Origin: Pseudomonadota bacterium
Lineage (GTDB): Bacteria > Pseudomonadota > Alphaproteobacteria > Micropepsales > Micropepsaceae
Reading direction: 5' to 3'
DNA length: 64,000 bases
Assembly: GCA_021851325.1 (NCBI GenBank)
Contig: JAJZDZ010000014.1
Location: 1-64,000, forward strand
In this document: positions 53,534-62,950 of the stretch, piece by piece
Position numbering within the stretch: position 1 is the first letter of the stretch
Layout: each line of letters starts with the position of its first letter
The notes under the pieces: generated by a model
Database searches by the model: none
Seen by the model: the letters and a program-made list of their open reading frames with translations, nothing else
What the model was told of the DNA's origin: nothing
Program-made: the position numbers and the translations under genes

Positions 53534-55359
53534 GGCGTTGCCCCTGTTGCAGCAGTCCGGATGGCACGCGGTAATTCCAGCTGGCCGGACTTCGCCTTGC
53601 GTTCACGTGCCATCATCAGAGCGTAGGCTGAATTCACCAGCGCCACGTGGCTGAAGGCCTGCGGAAAATTGCCCAGCATGCGTTTGGCATGCGGATCATA
53701 TTCTTCGGCGAGAAGGCCGACGTCATTACAGAGACGGATCAGGCGCTCAAACAGCCTCTCGCCGTCCTTTATCCGCCCCACAAGCAGGTAATTGTCGACG
53801 AGCCAGAAACTGCAGGCCAAAAACGCACCTTCACCCTTCGCCAGCCCGTCGACGCCGCTGTCGGTCCGATAACGCAGCACAAAGCCATCATAGAAAAGGC
53901 TCTCTTCGATGCGCTCTACCGTGCGCCTGATGCGCGGATCGCTCGGGGGCAGGAAGCCGACAAGCGCCAGCTGCAGGAGGCTCGCATCAACCGCATCGGT
54001 GGCATAGTGCTGAGTGAAATGACCGTCCTTCACGCCATGCGTACAGATGTCGGCGTGAATCTCGGCGGCGACATGGCGCCAGTGCTTACGCGTCGCAGCG
54101 CTGAAATTTCCGGTCTCCCCGCGTCCGGCGCGATCGAACGCCACCCACGCCATCGCCTTGGAGTGGACAAAATGCTGCGGATCACCGCGGATTTCCCAGA
54201 TGCCCTCATCGGGTTTGCGCCAGATCGTCTCGAGATGGGCAAGATAGACCTCCTGCAGCGCATCGCGGCGCTGGGGCGAGGACAACCCACCGCGGCTCGC
54301 CTGGGTAAAGACATCGGCGAGTTCGCCATAGATGTCGAGCTGCCGCTGGTGCGCGGCGGCATTGCCCATGCGCACTGGCGCCGAGGCCTCATAGCCGCCA
54401 AGCCAGGGCACCGTCCATTCTTCGAGCCGTCGCTCTCCTGCGACCCCGTACATGATCTGCATCTGCTGGGGGCTGCCGGCGATGGCCCGCAGCAGCCAGT
54501 GCTGCCAGCGATCGGCTTCATCGCGATATCCGGCATTGAGAAAGGCCAGGAGCGTGAAGGCAGCATCGCGCAGCCAGCAATAGCGGTAGTCCCAGTTGCG
54601 GGCGCCACCGATCTGCTCGGGCAGGGAGGTGGTAAGCGCTGCAACGATGCCGCCCGTAGGCTGAAAGGATAGAGCCTTGAGCGTCATCAGTGAGCGTCGC
54701 ACGAGATCGCCATGCTTGCCATCGATGGTGCAGCGTGAGGACCATTCGCGCCAATAGCCCTGGGTGGTGGTCAGCGTCTCGGTGATATCAAGTGGCGGTG
54801 GTGGCGGCAGGTGCGAGGCACAGTGGCTCAGCACGAACGGAACGACATCGCCTTCGCGCACCAGGAATTCCGCGCGCGAGCGCATGTCCGCGCCCTTCAG
54901 CGCAATCTTGCTGCGCAGACAGAGCTGATCGGGTCCGGCAACAAATAGCAGCGTCGTGTCATCGTGGCGGCTGACCCAGGGGACGGCAACGCCGTAATCG
55001 AAGCGTACGGCAAGATCGGTCTGCATGCGCAGCTTGCCTTTGAGGCCCTTGACGAGACGCACGATGCTGGTGTGGGAACTGTGGATGGGCATGAAGTCGA
55101 TGACCTGGACCGTGCCCTCGGGGCCTTCGTGCGTGGTCTCCAGCACCATGCTGCCGGGATGGTAGCGTCGCGTGGTCCGTGCCCTCCCGCGCGGACCGAT
55201 GAGCCAACGCCCGTTGTCGGGACCGCCCAGGAGACTGGCAAAACAGGCTGGTGCATCAAAGCGTGACGGGCAGAACCAGTCGATGGAACCGGTGCGGTCG
55301 ATCAGGCAGCCCGTACGCAGATCGCCGATCATGGCGTAATCTTCAATTTTTCCTGCCAT
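53530..55359 (-). CDS. GH15-family glycoside hydrolase (trehalase or glucoamylase-like)
   Basis: A 609-residue GH15 protein with an N-terminal beta-sandwich domain ('KIEDYAMIGDLRTGCLIDRTGSIDWFC') and an (alpha/alpha)6 catalytic domain ('NWDYRYCWLRDAAFTLLAFL'). No signal peptide, so it acts in the cytoplasm. The ATG at 55359 has AGAGGAA upstream and overlaps the pgl 3' end by 17 bases. Actinobacterial proteins of this layout are trehalases; the location between glucokinase and otsBA favours the same here, but glucoamylase or isomaltose activity cannot be excluded. Confidence 0.9.
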   Translation of the reverse strand: MAGKIEDYAMIGDLRTGCLIDRTGSIDWFCPSRFDAPACFASLLGGPDNGRWLIGPRGRARTTRRYHPGSMVLETTHEGPEGTVQVIDFMPIHSSHTSIVRLVKGLKGKLRMQTDLAVRFDYGVAVPWVSRHDDTTLLFVAGPDQLCLRSKIALKGADMRSRAEFLVREGDVVPFVLSHCASHLPPPPPLDITETLTTTQGYWREWSSRCTIDGKHGDLVRRSLMTLKALSFQPTGGIVAALTTSLPEQIGGARNWDYRYCWLRDAAFTLLAFLNAGYRDEADRWQHWLLRAIAGSPQQMQIMYGVAGERRLEEWTVPWLGGYEASAPVRMGNAAAHQRQLDIYGELADVFTQASRGGLSSPQRRDALQEVYLAHLETIWRKPDEGIWEIRGDPQHFVHSKAMAWVAFDRAGRGETGNFSAATRKHWRHVAAEIHADICTHGVKDGHFTQHYATDAVDASLLQLALVGFLPPSDPRIRRTVERIEESLFYDGFVLRYRTDSGVDGLAKGEGAFLACSFWLVDNYLLVGRIKDGERLFERLIRLCNDVGLLAEEYDPHAKRMLGNFPQAFSHVALVNSAYALMMARERKAKSGQLELPRAIRTAATGATP

Positions 55360-56107
55360 TATTCCTCTTGGGTTGGGGGTTGCCGGCACAGGGCCGATCC
55401 AAAAACCAGAACAGTTCGCCTTCACTGCGCACCGCGGCGGCGGGCAGGCCGGGATCGCCCTCGCGTACCTTCTGGACAATCCGCTGCTTGCTCGCCCCGG
55501 TGGCAACAAAGCTTACCGCCCGTGCCGAGGCGAGGACGGGATAGGTGAGGGTAAGGCGCAGCTGGGGCATGCCCGGACGGACCGCAGCAACCCAGCGTGC
55601 ACGCTCGTGAAGAACCGCCGAGCCCGGCATCAAGGAGGCGGTGTGGCCATTGTCGCCGACGCCGAGAAGCACGACATCGAAGAGCGGATTGTGCGGATTG
55701 AGCTGCAGGCTGCCATAGTGTTTCTGCAGAAGCGCTTCATAGCTCTGCGCGCAGGCTTCGGGCGCGCCTTGGGTGGGCATGGGATGGATCTGTGCGGGCG
55801 GGATCGGCACCTGGCTGAGCCACAGCCTGTGCGCCTCGCCATAATTGCTGTCAGCCGCATCGTGGGGAACACAGCGTTCATCGCCCCAGAACACCTCAAA
55901 GCGCGACCAGTTGATACGCGCTTTCCAGCGGCCGCTGCCTAGAAGACGGTAGAGCGGCTGTGGCGTGGTGCCGCCGCACAGGGCGATACGAAAGCGCCCG
56001 TCGTGCAGCGCCAGCCGGGTGATAAGCCATTCGACATAAAGCCCGGCGAGCGCTTCGGGGTCGTCGGCGATGAGGGTGTCCGAAGGGTCTGTCGCACTGG
56101 AAACCAT
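55343..56107 (-). CDS. pgl: 6-phosphogluconolactonase
   Basis: A 254-residue DevB/Pgl-type enzyme, hydrolysing 6-phosphogluconolactone. 'RIALCGGTTPQPLYRLL', 'FEVFWGDERCVPHDAADSNYG' and 'VVLLGVGDNGHTASLMPG' are the family motifs. It follows zwf after 9 bases and overlaps the GH15 gene. Confidence 0.94.
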   Translation of the reverse strand: MVSSATDPSDTLIADDPEALAGLYVEWLITRLALHDGRFRIALCGGTTPQPLYRLLGSGRWKARINWSRFEVFWGDERCVPHDAADSNYGEAHRLWLSQVPIPPAQIHPMPTQGAPEACAQSYEALLQKHYGSLQLNPHNPLFDVVLLGVGDNGHTASLMPGSAVLHERARWVAAVRPGMPQLRLTLTYPVLASARAVSFVATGASKQRIVQKVREGDPGLPAAAVRSEGELFWFLDRPCAGNPQPKRNNGRKN

Positions 56108-56116
56108 GCGCGCGCC

Positions 56117-57661
56117 CTAGCTGCGGGCCGGTGGCAGGATCGGGCGCCATTGCCGGCCATCGCGCTCCAGAAGCGCATCCGCGCTCTTGGGACCCTCGCT
56201 TCCTGCGGCATAATTGGGAAAGTCCGTCGCCTTCGTAGTGCTCCAGGCATCGAGGAGCGGCTGGACCACGGCCCAGGCCGCCTCGATCTGGTCGGCGCGC
56301 TGAAACAGCGTGCCATCCCCGATGAAGCAGTCATAGAGCAGCGTCTCATAGCCCACTGCCGGAGCCTGATTGAACCAGTCGGAATATTTGAAGTTCATTG
56401 ACACGTCGTCGAGCACCAGGGAGGGTCCGGGACGTTTGGCATTGAAGTGCAGGCGGATGGCTTCATCAGGCTGGATTTCAAGTACCAGCCAGTCGGCCTC
56501 GATGGCTTCGTCATGGGTTTCCTCAAACAGCGCAAACGGGGCGTGCTTGAAGCGGATGGCGATCTCAGTATAGCGCCGCGGCAGGCGTTTACCGGTGCGC
56601 AGATAAAACGGCACACCCGCCCAGCGCCAATTGTCGATGGTGAGCTTGAGGGCAACGAAGGTCTCGATGCCTGAGCCTTGCGCCACATCCGGTTCGCTTT
56701 GATAGGCACAGACCTCTTTGCCGTCGACCTGGCCTGCCGCGTATTGACCACGCACGGCACAGTCCGGGGGGACCGGGCGAGCGGAGCGAAAAACCTCGGC
56801 TTTCCTCGATCTCACGGCCTCGGCGCTGAAGGATACGGGCGGCTCCATCGCCGTCATCGCCACCAGCTGGAAGAGATGGTTGGGCACCATGTCGCGCAGC
56901 GCGCCGGTCTTTTCATAGAAGGCGCCGCGGTGCTCGATGCCGATGTCTTCGGCGACGGTGATCTGGACATGATCGATGCGGTCACGGTTCCAGATCGGCT
57001 CGAACAGACCATTGGCAAAGCGCACCGCCATGATGTTCTGGACCGTTTCCTTGCCGAGGAAATGATCGATGCGGTAGATCTGCTCTTCCTTGAGCGATTT
57101 CAGAATCTGGCTGTTCAGGGCCTTGGCCGAAGCCAGGTCGTGGCCGAACGGCTTTTCGATCACCACGCGCTGCCAGCCGCGTGTCTCGCGCACCAGGCCA
57201 TGCTTGCCCAACTGATCGACAATAGGACCAAAAAAACGGTCGGGTACGGCGAGATAGAACAGCACATTGCCACCCAGCTGTTCGGCCTGGTCAAGTTCAG
57301 CAAGCTTTTGCGCCAGCGTCTCGTAAATGGTGTCGCTGAGAAAATCACCCTCTACATAATGCATGGCGTGACCGAGCTTCTGCCAGACGTCGGCACGGAT
57401 GCTCTTGGCAGCAAATTCGGAGCGGCCAGAGCTGATCATCGTCTCGATGAAATCGTGCAGCTGGCACTGCCAGCCCGCGCTGTCCATCGCCACGCGGTCC
57501 GCGCCGATGAGCGCAAAGCGCTCAGGCAGAAGACCCTGATCAGCAAGGTTATAGAGAGCCGGTACGACCAGGCGCTTGGTCAGATCGCCGCTGCCGCCGA
57601 AAATCACCATGGCACAGGCCGGCGCCGGCAAAGCGCCTGAAGGGAGAGCTTTATCTGTCAT
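56117..57661 (-). CDS. zwf: Glucose-6-phosphate dehydrogenase
   Basis: A 514-residue G6PDH. Coenzyme loop 'VIFGGSGDLTKR', substrate motif 'YRIDHFLGKETVQN' and 'PFYLRTGKRLPRR' are intact. The ATG overlaps the gnd stop by one base (TGATG). First step of the oxidative pentose phosphate or Entner-Doudoroff pathway. Confidence 0.96.
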   Translation of the reverse strand: MTDKALPSGALPAPACAMVIFGGSGDLTKRLVVPALYNLADQGLLPERFALIGADRVAMDSAGWQCQLHDFIETMISSGRSEFAAKSIRADVWQKLGHAMHYVEGDFLSDTIYETLAQKLAELDQAEQLGGNVLFYLAVPDRFFGPIVDQLGKHGLVRETRGWQRVVIEKPFGHDLASAKALNSQILKSLKEEQIYRIDHFLGKETVQNIMAVRFANGLFEPIWNRDRIDHVQITVAEDIGIEHRGAFYEKTGALRDMVPNHLFQLVAMTAMEPPVSFSAEAVRSRKAEVFRSARPVPPDCAVRGQYAAGQVDGKEVCAYQSEPDVAQGSGIETFVALKLTIDNWRWAGVPFYLRTGKRLPRRYTEIAIRFKHAPFALFEETHDEAIEADWLVLEIQPDEAIRLHFNAKRPGPSLVLDDVSMNFKYSDWFNQAPAVGYETLLYDCFIGDGTLFQRADQIEAAWAVVQPLLDAWSTTKATDFPNYAAGSEGPKSADALLERDGRQWRPILPPARS

Positions 57662-58650
57662 CAGCCCCTGTCTCCCTCTTTCGGCTCGACATGGCCACCA
57701 AATTTGTTGCGCATCGCACTGAGCAGCTTGTCACCGAAGGGATGGGACATGCGGCTGCGGAAGCGGGCAAACAGGGCGGCACTGAGTACATCGGCAGGAA
57801 CCGCTTCTTCGATCGCCGCTTCGATGGTCCAGCGCCCTTCTCCGGAATCGGCAACATCGCCGGCAAATCCCGCGAGCACCGGATCTTCGGCCAGGGCCAT
57901 GGCGGTAAGATCGAGCAGCCAGGATGAAATCACGCTGCCCCGTCGCCACACCTCGGCGATATCCGCCAGATCGAGATCGAAACGTGCCTCGGCTGGCAGT
58001 TCGCTGCCGCCTTTGCCGCGCAGAATGTCGAAACCTTCGGCATAGGCCTGCATCAGGCCATATTCGATGCCGTTATGCACCATCTTGACGAAGTGCCCGG
58101 CACCCGCAGGTCCGGCGTGGATGTATCCCATCTCGGCACGCGGATCGCGGCCCTCCCGCTTGGGCGTGCTGGGGATGTCGCCACGTCCCGGTGCCAGCGC
58201 GGCAAAGATCGGATCGAGCCTTGCGACCGCCTCTTTGGGCCCGCCGATCATCATGCAGTAGCCGCGTTCAAGTCCCCATACGCCACCTGAGGTGCCGACA
58301 TCGATGTAGTGCAGCGATCGGGCTGCGAGCGTCTTGGCCCTGCGGATGTCGTCCTTGTAGAAACTGTTGCCACCATCAATGATGACATCAGCGGGCGCCA
58401 AGAGATCGGCCAGAGCATTAACGGTCGATTCCGTGGGGCCGCCCGCAGGCAGCATCACCCAGATCGCCCGGGGCGCTGAAAGGCTCGACACGACCTCTTT
58501 GAGGCTGTGCGCCGGACGGGCGCCCTCTTTGGCCAGCGCCGCCACCGCTGCATCATCGCGATCGAAGGCCACCACAGTGTGGCCATGCTTCATCAGGCGG
58601 CGGGCGATATTGCCCCCCATGCGTCCCAGTCCAACGATCGCAATCTCCAT
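57661..58650 (-). CDS. gnd: 6-phosphogluconate dehydrogenase, short (GntZ/YqeC) type
   Basis: A 329-residue decarboxylating dehydrogenase of the short class found in Gram-positive bacteria and some alphaproteobacteria, often NAD+-linked. '[17 protein letters not shown]', '[14 protein letters not shown]' and '[21 protein letters not shown]' with the catalytic Lys and Asn are visible. It starts 8 bases after the tal-pgi stop. Confidence 0.94.
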   Translation of the reverse strand: MEIAIVGLGRMGGNIARRLMKHGHTVVAFDRDDAAVAALAKEGARPAHSLKEVVSSLSAPRAIWVMLPAGGPTESTVNALADLLAPADVIIDGGNSFYKDDIRRAKTLAARSLHYIDVGTSGGVWGLERGYCMMIGGPKEAVARLDPIFAALAPGRGDIPSTPKREGRDPRAEMGYIHAGPAGAGHFVKMVHNGIEYGLMQAYAEGFDILRGKGGSELPAEARFDLDLADIAEVWRRGSVISSWLLDLTAMALAEDPVLAGFAGDVADSGEGRWTIEAAIEEAVPADVLSAALFARFRSRMSHPFGDKLLSAMRNKFGGHVEPKEGDRG

Positions 58651-58658
58651 GCCTCACC

Positions 58659-61589
58659 TCATGTCAAGGCGGCGTCGAGCACCTCGCACAAATGCGACAG
58701 GCCCGAAGCCACGTCCTTCAGATGGATACGTAACGCGCGCCGGCCGCGCTCGTTCAGAACCGCAAAGTCGCCCAGGGCCTGTGCCCGTTCGACCATGCCA
58801 AAGCTGATCTTGCGTCCCGGAATCTCGAGGTCTTCAACCGGCTCGCCAGTGATTTCCAGGAACACGCCACTGTCCGGCCCACCTTTGTAGGCCTGGCCGG
58901 TGGAATGCAGGAAACGCGGCCCGAAGCCGACGCAGGTTGCGACCTTCTTGGTATCGCGCAAGCGGGTCCGCATCCGCGACAGTTCCTGTTCAAAGGCATC
59001 ACAATGCTCGATGAAGGCCAGAAGCGCGGCATAATCGCCGTCCTTCAGGCGGGCAAAATGGGCACGCAGATAGCCTGCAAGATCGTCATGTCGGCCAATC
59101 GCTTCGGCATTGGCGCTGTCCGCATAAAGGGTGAAGCCGCGCTGCTCATAAATGGGTTCGGATTGCGGCAGGGCGCCGGTTTTCTCGAACGCATCGGTCA
59201 GTTCGCGCGCCTTGACCTTGGCCGCTTCGACATCGGGCTGGTTGAAGGGATTGATGCCAATGACCGAGCCAGCCATGGCGATTGCCACTTCCCACATGAA
59301 GAACAGCTGGCCCAGCTGGTAGGAATCCTCCGCCACGATCTGCAGCACGGGATGACCGGCATCTTCGAGCGCGGCGACATCGGCGCCATGGTCGACACCG
59401 GCCAGACGGACGAGAACAAAAACCCGGTCATCGCCATAGGCGGCCGGCTCGCCCGGGTTCTCGCGATCGACGGGAATGAGGCCCTTGCCCTGTTTGCCGG
59501 TGGATTCTGCGATCAGCTGCTCGAGCCAGGCACCCAGCGTGCGCAGCCCTTCACTGGCGAGGATTGTCACCTTGTTGCGACCGAACTTGGTTGCCAGCGT
59601 ACCCAGCACGATGCCAAGACGCAGGCCCGGATTGGCGAAGGCCGGGACGAGGGGACCGCAGCCATTGACCATGTGCTGGGTCTCATCGAGGAAACGTTCC
59701 AGATCAAGGCCCATGGCGGTGCCTGGCACCAGACCGAATTTCGAGAGCACCGAAAACCGCCCGCCAATCTCGGGATCACCGAGAAAGATGTGACCGAAAT
59801 TCTCGGCGCGTGCCTCGCGCTCAAGCGCGGAACCAGGATCGGTAATGGCGATGAAGGCGTCACCGGCCGCTGCCGCTCCGCGTGCCCGCACCGCCCGGTC
59901 CCAGAAATAGTCCTTGAGAATGGAAGGCTCGAGCGTGTTGCCCGATTTGGAGGCAACGATGAAGCGGGTCGCCTGCGGCACGATCTGCTTTTCGATCTCG
60001 CGAATCTGATCGGGATCGGTGGAATCAAGGACGTGCAAACGCGGCCAGCCCTGGCGCTGGCCGAAGCTTTCGGCAAGCACCGCGGCGCCAAGACTGGAGC
60101 CGCCCATGCCCAGAAGCACCACATGGGACAGACGGGCGCGGTCAATCTCGTCACGGAACGCGAGCAAAGCTTTCAGATCGGCCCGCTCGCGGGCGGCGAT
60201 GTCAAGCCAGCCCAGCCATTTGGCCTCATCGCCATTGGTCCAGAGGGCGCTGTCGCGTAGCCACAGGCGGCGGCTTATGCCCCAGCGGGTCCAGTTGGCG
60301 ATGGCCAGCTCGACATCGTCCTTGGCCTTGCCCAGATGCTCGCTGACGCGCACGAGCGAGGCATTGAGACATTTGACGCGCTTGGCCGCCAGCGCCGCGT
60401 AAAGTTTGTCGGCAGCTTCGGCAAATTTTTCCACGCCGTCCGCAAGCAGTTCGCCAGTAACCTTCTCGAGGGAAATCCCGTTTTCTTCCAGCTTCTGCAA
60501 CTGGTCGCGGGCTTCCTCGAGGCCACTTTCCAGCGTCGGCTTGGGCGTACCATGATCGGCAAAGGCCTCCATGGTTTCCGGCGGAATGGTGTTGACCGTA
60601 TTCGGCCCGATCAGGGCGTCGACATAAAGTACATCTGAATAGGCTTTGTTCTTGGTACTGGTCGAAGCCCAGAGCAGACGCTGCGGACGGGCACCGCGGG
60701 CTTTAAGGGCCTCCCAGCGTGGACCAGAAAAGACCTCCCGGTAGATGCTGTAGGCTTCCTTGGCATTGGCAATGGCGATCTTGCCCTTCAGCATCGCCAG
60801 ACCGGCCAGCCGGCCACGTTCGTCCTTGCCTGCATCTTGCAGCTTGCTGTCGATCAGGCTGTCGATCTTGGCGTCGATGCGGCTGATGAAGAAACTTGCC
60901 ACCGAGGCAATGCGCGACAGGTCTTCGTTCCTTGGTCGCGCTTCAAGGCCGGCAATATAAGCGTTCGCAACCTCGCGGTAGACCGCAGTGGAGAACAGCA
61001 GTGTGATATTTACATTGATAGCCTCGCCGATCAGGCTTGCGATGGCCGGCAGACCTTCGCGGGTGGCCGGCACCTTGATCATGAGATTGGGCCGGTTCAC
61101 GGCCTGCCAGAGCGCGCGGGCCTCCGTCAGCGTTGCCGCTGTGTCATTGGCGATGTAAGGCGAGACTTCGAGGGAAATGAAACCATCTTTGGCATCACTG
61201 TTGGCGTAGACCTGGGCGAAGGCGTCGGCGCCAAGACGGATGTCATGTACTGACAGCGCGCGAAAGATCTCACCGACATCGGCGCCCTGTTCTGCCAGGC
61301 GCTTGATGTCGGCGTCATATTCCTTGCCGCTGCCGATCGCCTTTTCGAAGATCGCCGGATTGGAGGTCATGCCGGTCAGGCCATCGCTGGCGATCTTCCG
61401 TGCAAGGTCTCCATTTTCGATCATCTCGCGGGTCAAGAAATCGAGCCATACTGATTGGCCGAATTCGGCGAGCGCCTTGAGCCTGCTCATGCTGCCATTC
61501 CCATCGTTAATGCCTGGCTCCGGTGTTCCGGAGGCCGGGGGCGAACTATCATGAACGGGCTGGTCCTGCCAGCGCCTGTCATCGTTCAT
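58659..61589 (-). CDS. tal-pgi: Bifunctional transaldolase / glucose-6-phosphate isomerase
   Basis: A 976-residue fusion. The N-terminal part (about 34-400) is transaldolase: 'LGQSVWLDFLTREMI', 'GMTSNPAIFEKAI', and the Schiff-base Lys in 'NLMIKVPATREG'. The C-terminal part (about 450-950) is phosphoglucose isomerase with 'SKSGNTLEPSI' and 'GINPFNQPDVEAAK'. I chose the ATG at 61589 with an AAAGG site; the later ATG at 61490, starting 'MSRLKALAEFGQS', is a good alternative and matches family length better. First gene of the eight-gene operon. It is divergent from the P450. Confidence 0.93.
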   Translation of the reverse strand: MNDDRRWQDQPVHDSSPPASGTPEPGINDGNGSMSRLKALAEFGQSVWLDFLTREMIENGDLARKIASDGLTGMTSNPAIFEKAIGSGKEYDADIKRLAEQGADVGEIFRALSVHDIRLGADAFAQVYANSDAKDGFISLEVSPYIANDTAATLTEARALWQAVNRPNLMIKVPATREGLPAIASLIGEAINVNITLLFSTAVYREVANAYIAGLEARPRNEDLSRIASVASFFISRIDAKIDSLIDSKLQDAGKDERGRLAGLAMLKGKIAIANAKEAYSIYREVFSGPRWEALKARGARPQRLLWASTSTKNKAYSDVLYVDALIGPNTVNTIPPETMEAFADHGTPKPTLESGLEEARDQLQKLEENGISLEKVTGELLADGVEKFAEAADKLYAALAAKRVKCLNASLVRVSEHLGKAKDDVELAIANWTRWGISRRLWLRDSALWTNGDEAKWLGWLDIAARERADLKALLAFRDEIDRARLSHVVLLGMGGSSLGAAVLAESFGQRQGWPRLHVLDSTDPDQIREIEKQIVPQATRFIVASKSGNTLEPSILKDYFWDRAVRARGAAAAGDAFIAITDPGSALEREARAENFGHIFLGDPEIGGRFSVLSKFGLVPGTAMGLDLERFLDETQHMVNGCGPLVPAFANPGLRLGIVLGTLATKFGRNKVTILASEGLRTLGAWLEQLIAESTGKQGKGLIPVDRENPGEPAAYGDDRVFVLVRLAGVDHGADVAALEDAGHPVLQIVAEDSYQLGQLFFMWEVAIAMAGSVIGINPFNQPDVEAAKVKARELTDAFEKTGALPQSEPIYEQRGFTLYADSANAEAIGRHDDLAGYLRAHFARLKDGDYAALLAFIEHCDAFEQELSRMRTRLRDTKKVATCVGFGPRFLHSTGQAYKGGPDSGVFLEITGEPVEDLEIPGRKISFGMVERAQALGDFAVLNERGRRALRIHLKDVASGLSHLCEVLDAALT

Positions 61590-61740
61590 GGGGCTGCCTT
61601 TTACTGCATGAAGGGACATCTGGGTGAAGTCGGTCAGGTTAAAAAGGCGGCCAGGAGCGGCACCGATCCTGAAAACGCACGATCTTGCAAGGAGTTCCCG
61701 GACGCGGTTGAATGACCAACCTGTCACAAAGGGGGCCGGC

Positions 61741-62925
61741 ATGGAAATTAACCTGTTTGCGCCAGAAAGTTTTTCGGCCGGTCATCCCCATGACCAGTAT
61801 CACTGGTTGCGTGACAATGCCCCGGTATTCTGGCAGCAAACCGCAGATGGAGAGGGGTATTGGGCGCTGACACGTTATCGTGACGTGTTTGCGGTTGATC
61901 GTGACTTTTCCACATTTTCTTCTGAGCCCACGGTCATGATCGCTGATCCGGATCCGGCAGGCGACATGCTCTTTGGCGGACGCAAGATGATGCTGATGAT
62001 GGATCCGCCGCAGCACACCGCCTTGCGGCGGCTGGTGCGCGCGACCTTCACCCGCGAGGCGGCGCTGGCGCGCGCGCCGCGTCTTGATCAGCTTGCCCGT
62101 CAGATCATCGACCGGGTTGCGGCGCGTGGCGCCTGCGATTTTGTCGAGGAGATCGCAGGGGAAATGCCATCTTATGTGATTGCCGAGCTGATGGGCCTGC
62201 CGCCGGAGGATGGACGCGAACTCTATCGTCTGACCGAGATCCTGCACTCTGCATCACCTCCTGAAGATATCGTGGCGGCGCTTGGCGCCATGTTCGAATA
62301 TGGCCGCGCGGTGATCAAACAGAAACGCGCCCGGCCGGGCGATGACATCGCCTCGGCCCTCCTTAGCGCTGAGCTTGAGGGGCGCAAGCTGGACGATGTG
62401 GAGTTTCTGCTTTTTTTCCTGCTCCTGATCGATGCCGGCGGCGATACCACGCGCAATCTTCTGGGTGCCGGACTGATCGCACTCCTGGAAAACCCTGACC
62501 AGCTCGCCTGGCTCAAGGCTGATCTTGAGGGCAGGCTTGCTTCAGCGCGCGAGGAATTGCTGCGCTATTGCGCGCCGGTTGTTTATATGCGGCGGCGGGC
62601 AACCAAGGACACACGCATCGGCGACACCACGATCGGCGCAGGCCAGAAAGTGGTGATGTATTTTGGTGCCGCCAACCGTGATCCAGCCGCGTTTCCCGAG
62701 CCTGACAGGCTTGATCTTGCGCGCACGCCCAATGCGCATATCGCCTTCGGCACCGGACCGCATGGCTGTCTTGGCCAGCATCTGGCGCGGCTGGAAATCG
62801 ATGCGATGCTGCGCCATCTGCTTGCACGGTTTGATGACATCGAGATCACCGCCCCGCCACAGTGGCTGAGCTCGAATTTCATCGCCGGGCCCAAATCCCT
62901 GCCCATCCGCTTTCGCGCCCGCTGA
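61741..62925 (+). CDS. Cytochrome P450
   Basis: A 394-residue soluble bacterial P450. I-helix 'LIDAGGDTTRNLLGAG' (Asp in place of the usual Glu), ExxR in 'EELLRY', and the heme loop 'IAFGTGPHGCLGQHLARLE' with Cys ligand. 'FLLLIDAGGDTT' and the DPPQHT block ('MDPPQHTALRRLV') place it among CYP families acting on terpenes, steroids or fatty acids. ATG at 61741 behind AAAGGGGG. No ferredoxin or reductase gene is adjacent. Substrate unknown. Confidence 0.93.
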   Translation: MEINLFAPESFSAGHPHDQYHWLRDNAPVFWQQTADGEGYWALTRYRDVFAVDRDFSTFSSEPTVMIADPDPAGDMLFGGRKMMLMMDPPQHTALRRLVRATFTREAALARAPRLDQLARQIIDRVAARGACDFVEEIAGEMPSYVIAELMGLPPEDGRELYRLTEILHSASPPEDIVAALGAMFEYGRAVIKQKRARPGDDIASALLSAELEGRKLDDVEFLLFFLLLIDAGGDTTRNLLGAGLIALLENPDQLAWLKADLEGRLASAREELLRYCAPVVYMRRRATKDTRIGDTTIGAGQKVVMYFGAANRDPAAFPEPDRLDLARTPNAHIAFGTGPHGCLGQHLARLEIDAMLRHLLARFDDIEITAPPQWLSSNFIAGPKSLPIRFRAR

Positions 62926-62950
62926 GCGCGGCACGGCAAAGGCCGCTGGT

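Noticed and set aside
58905-60260. 451-codon ORF antisense to tal-pgi
   Set aside because: Mirror frame of the isomerase domain; no ribosome site or recognisable motif.
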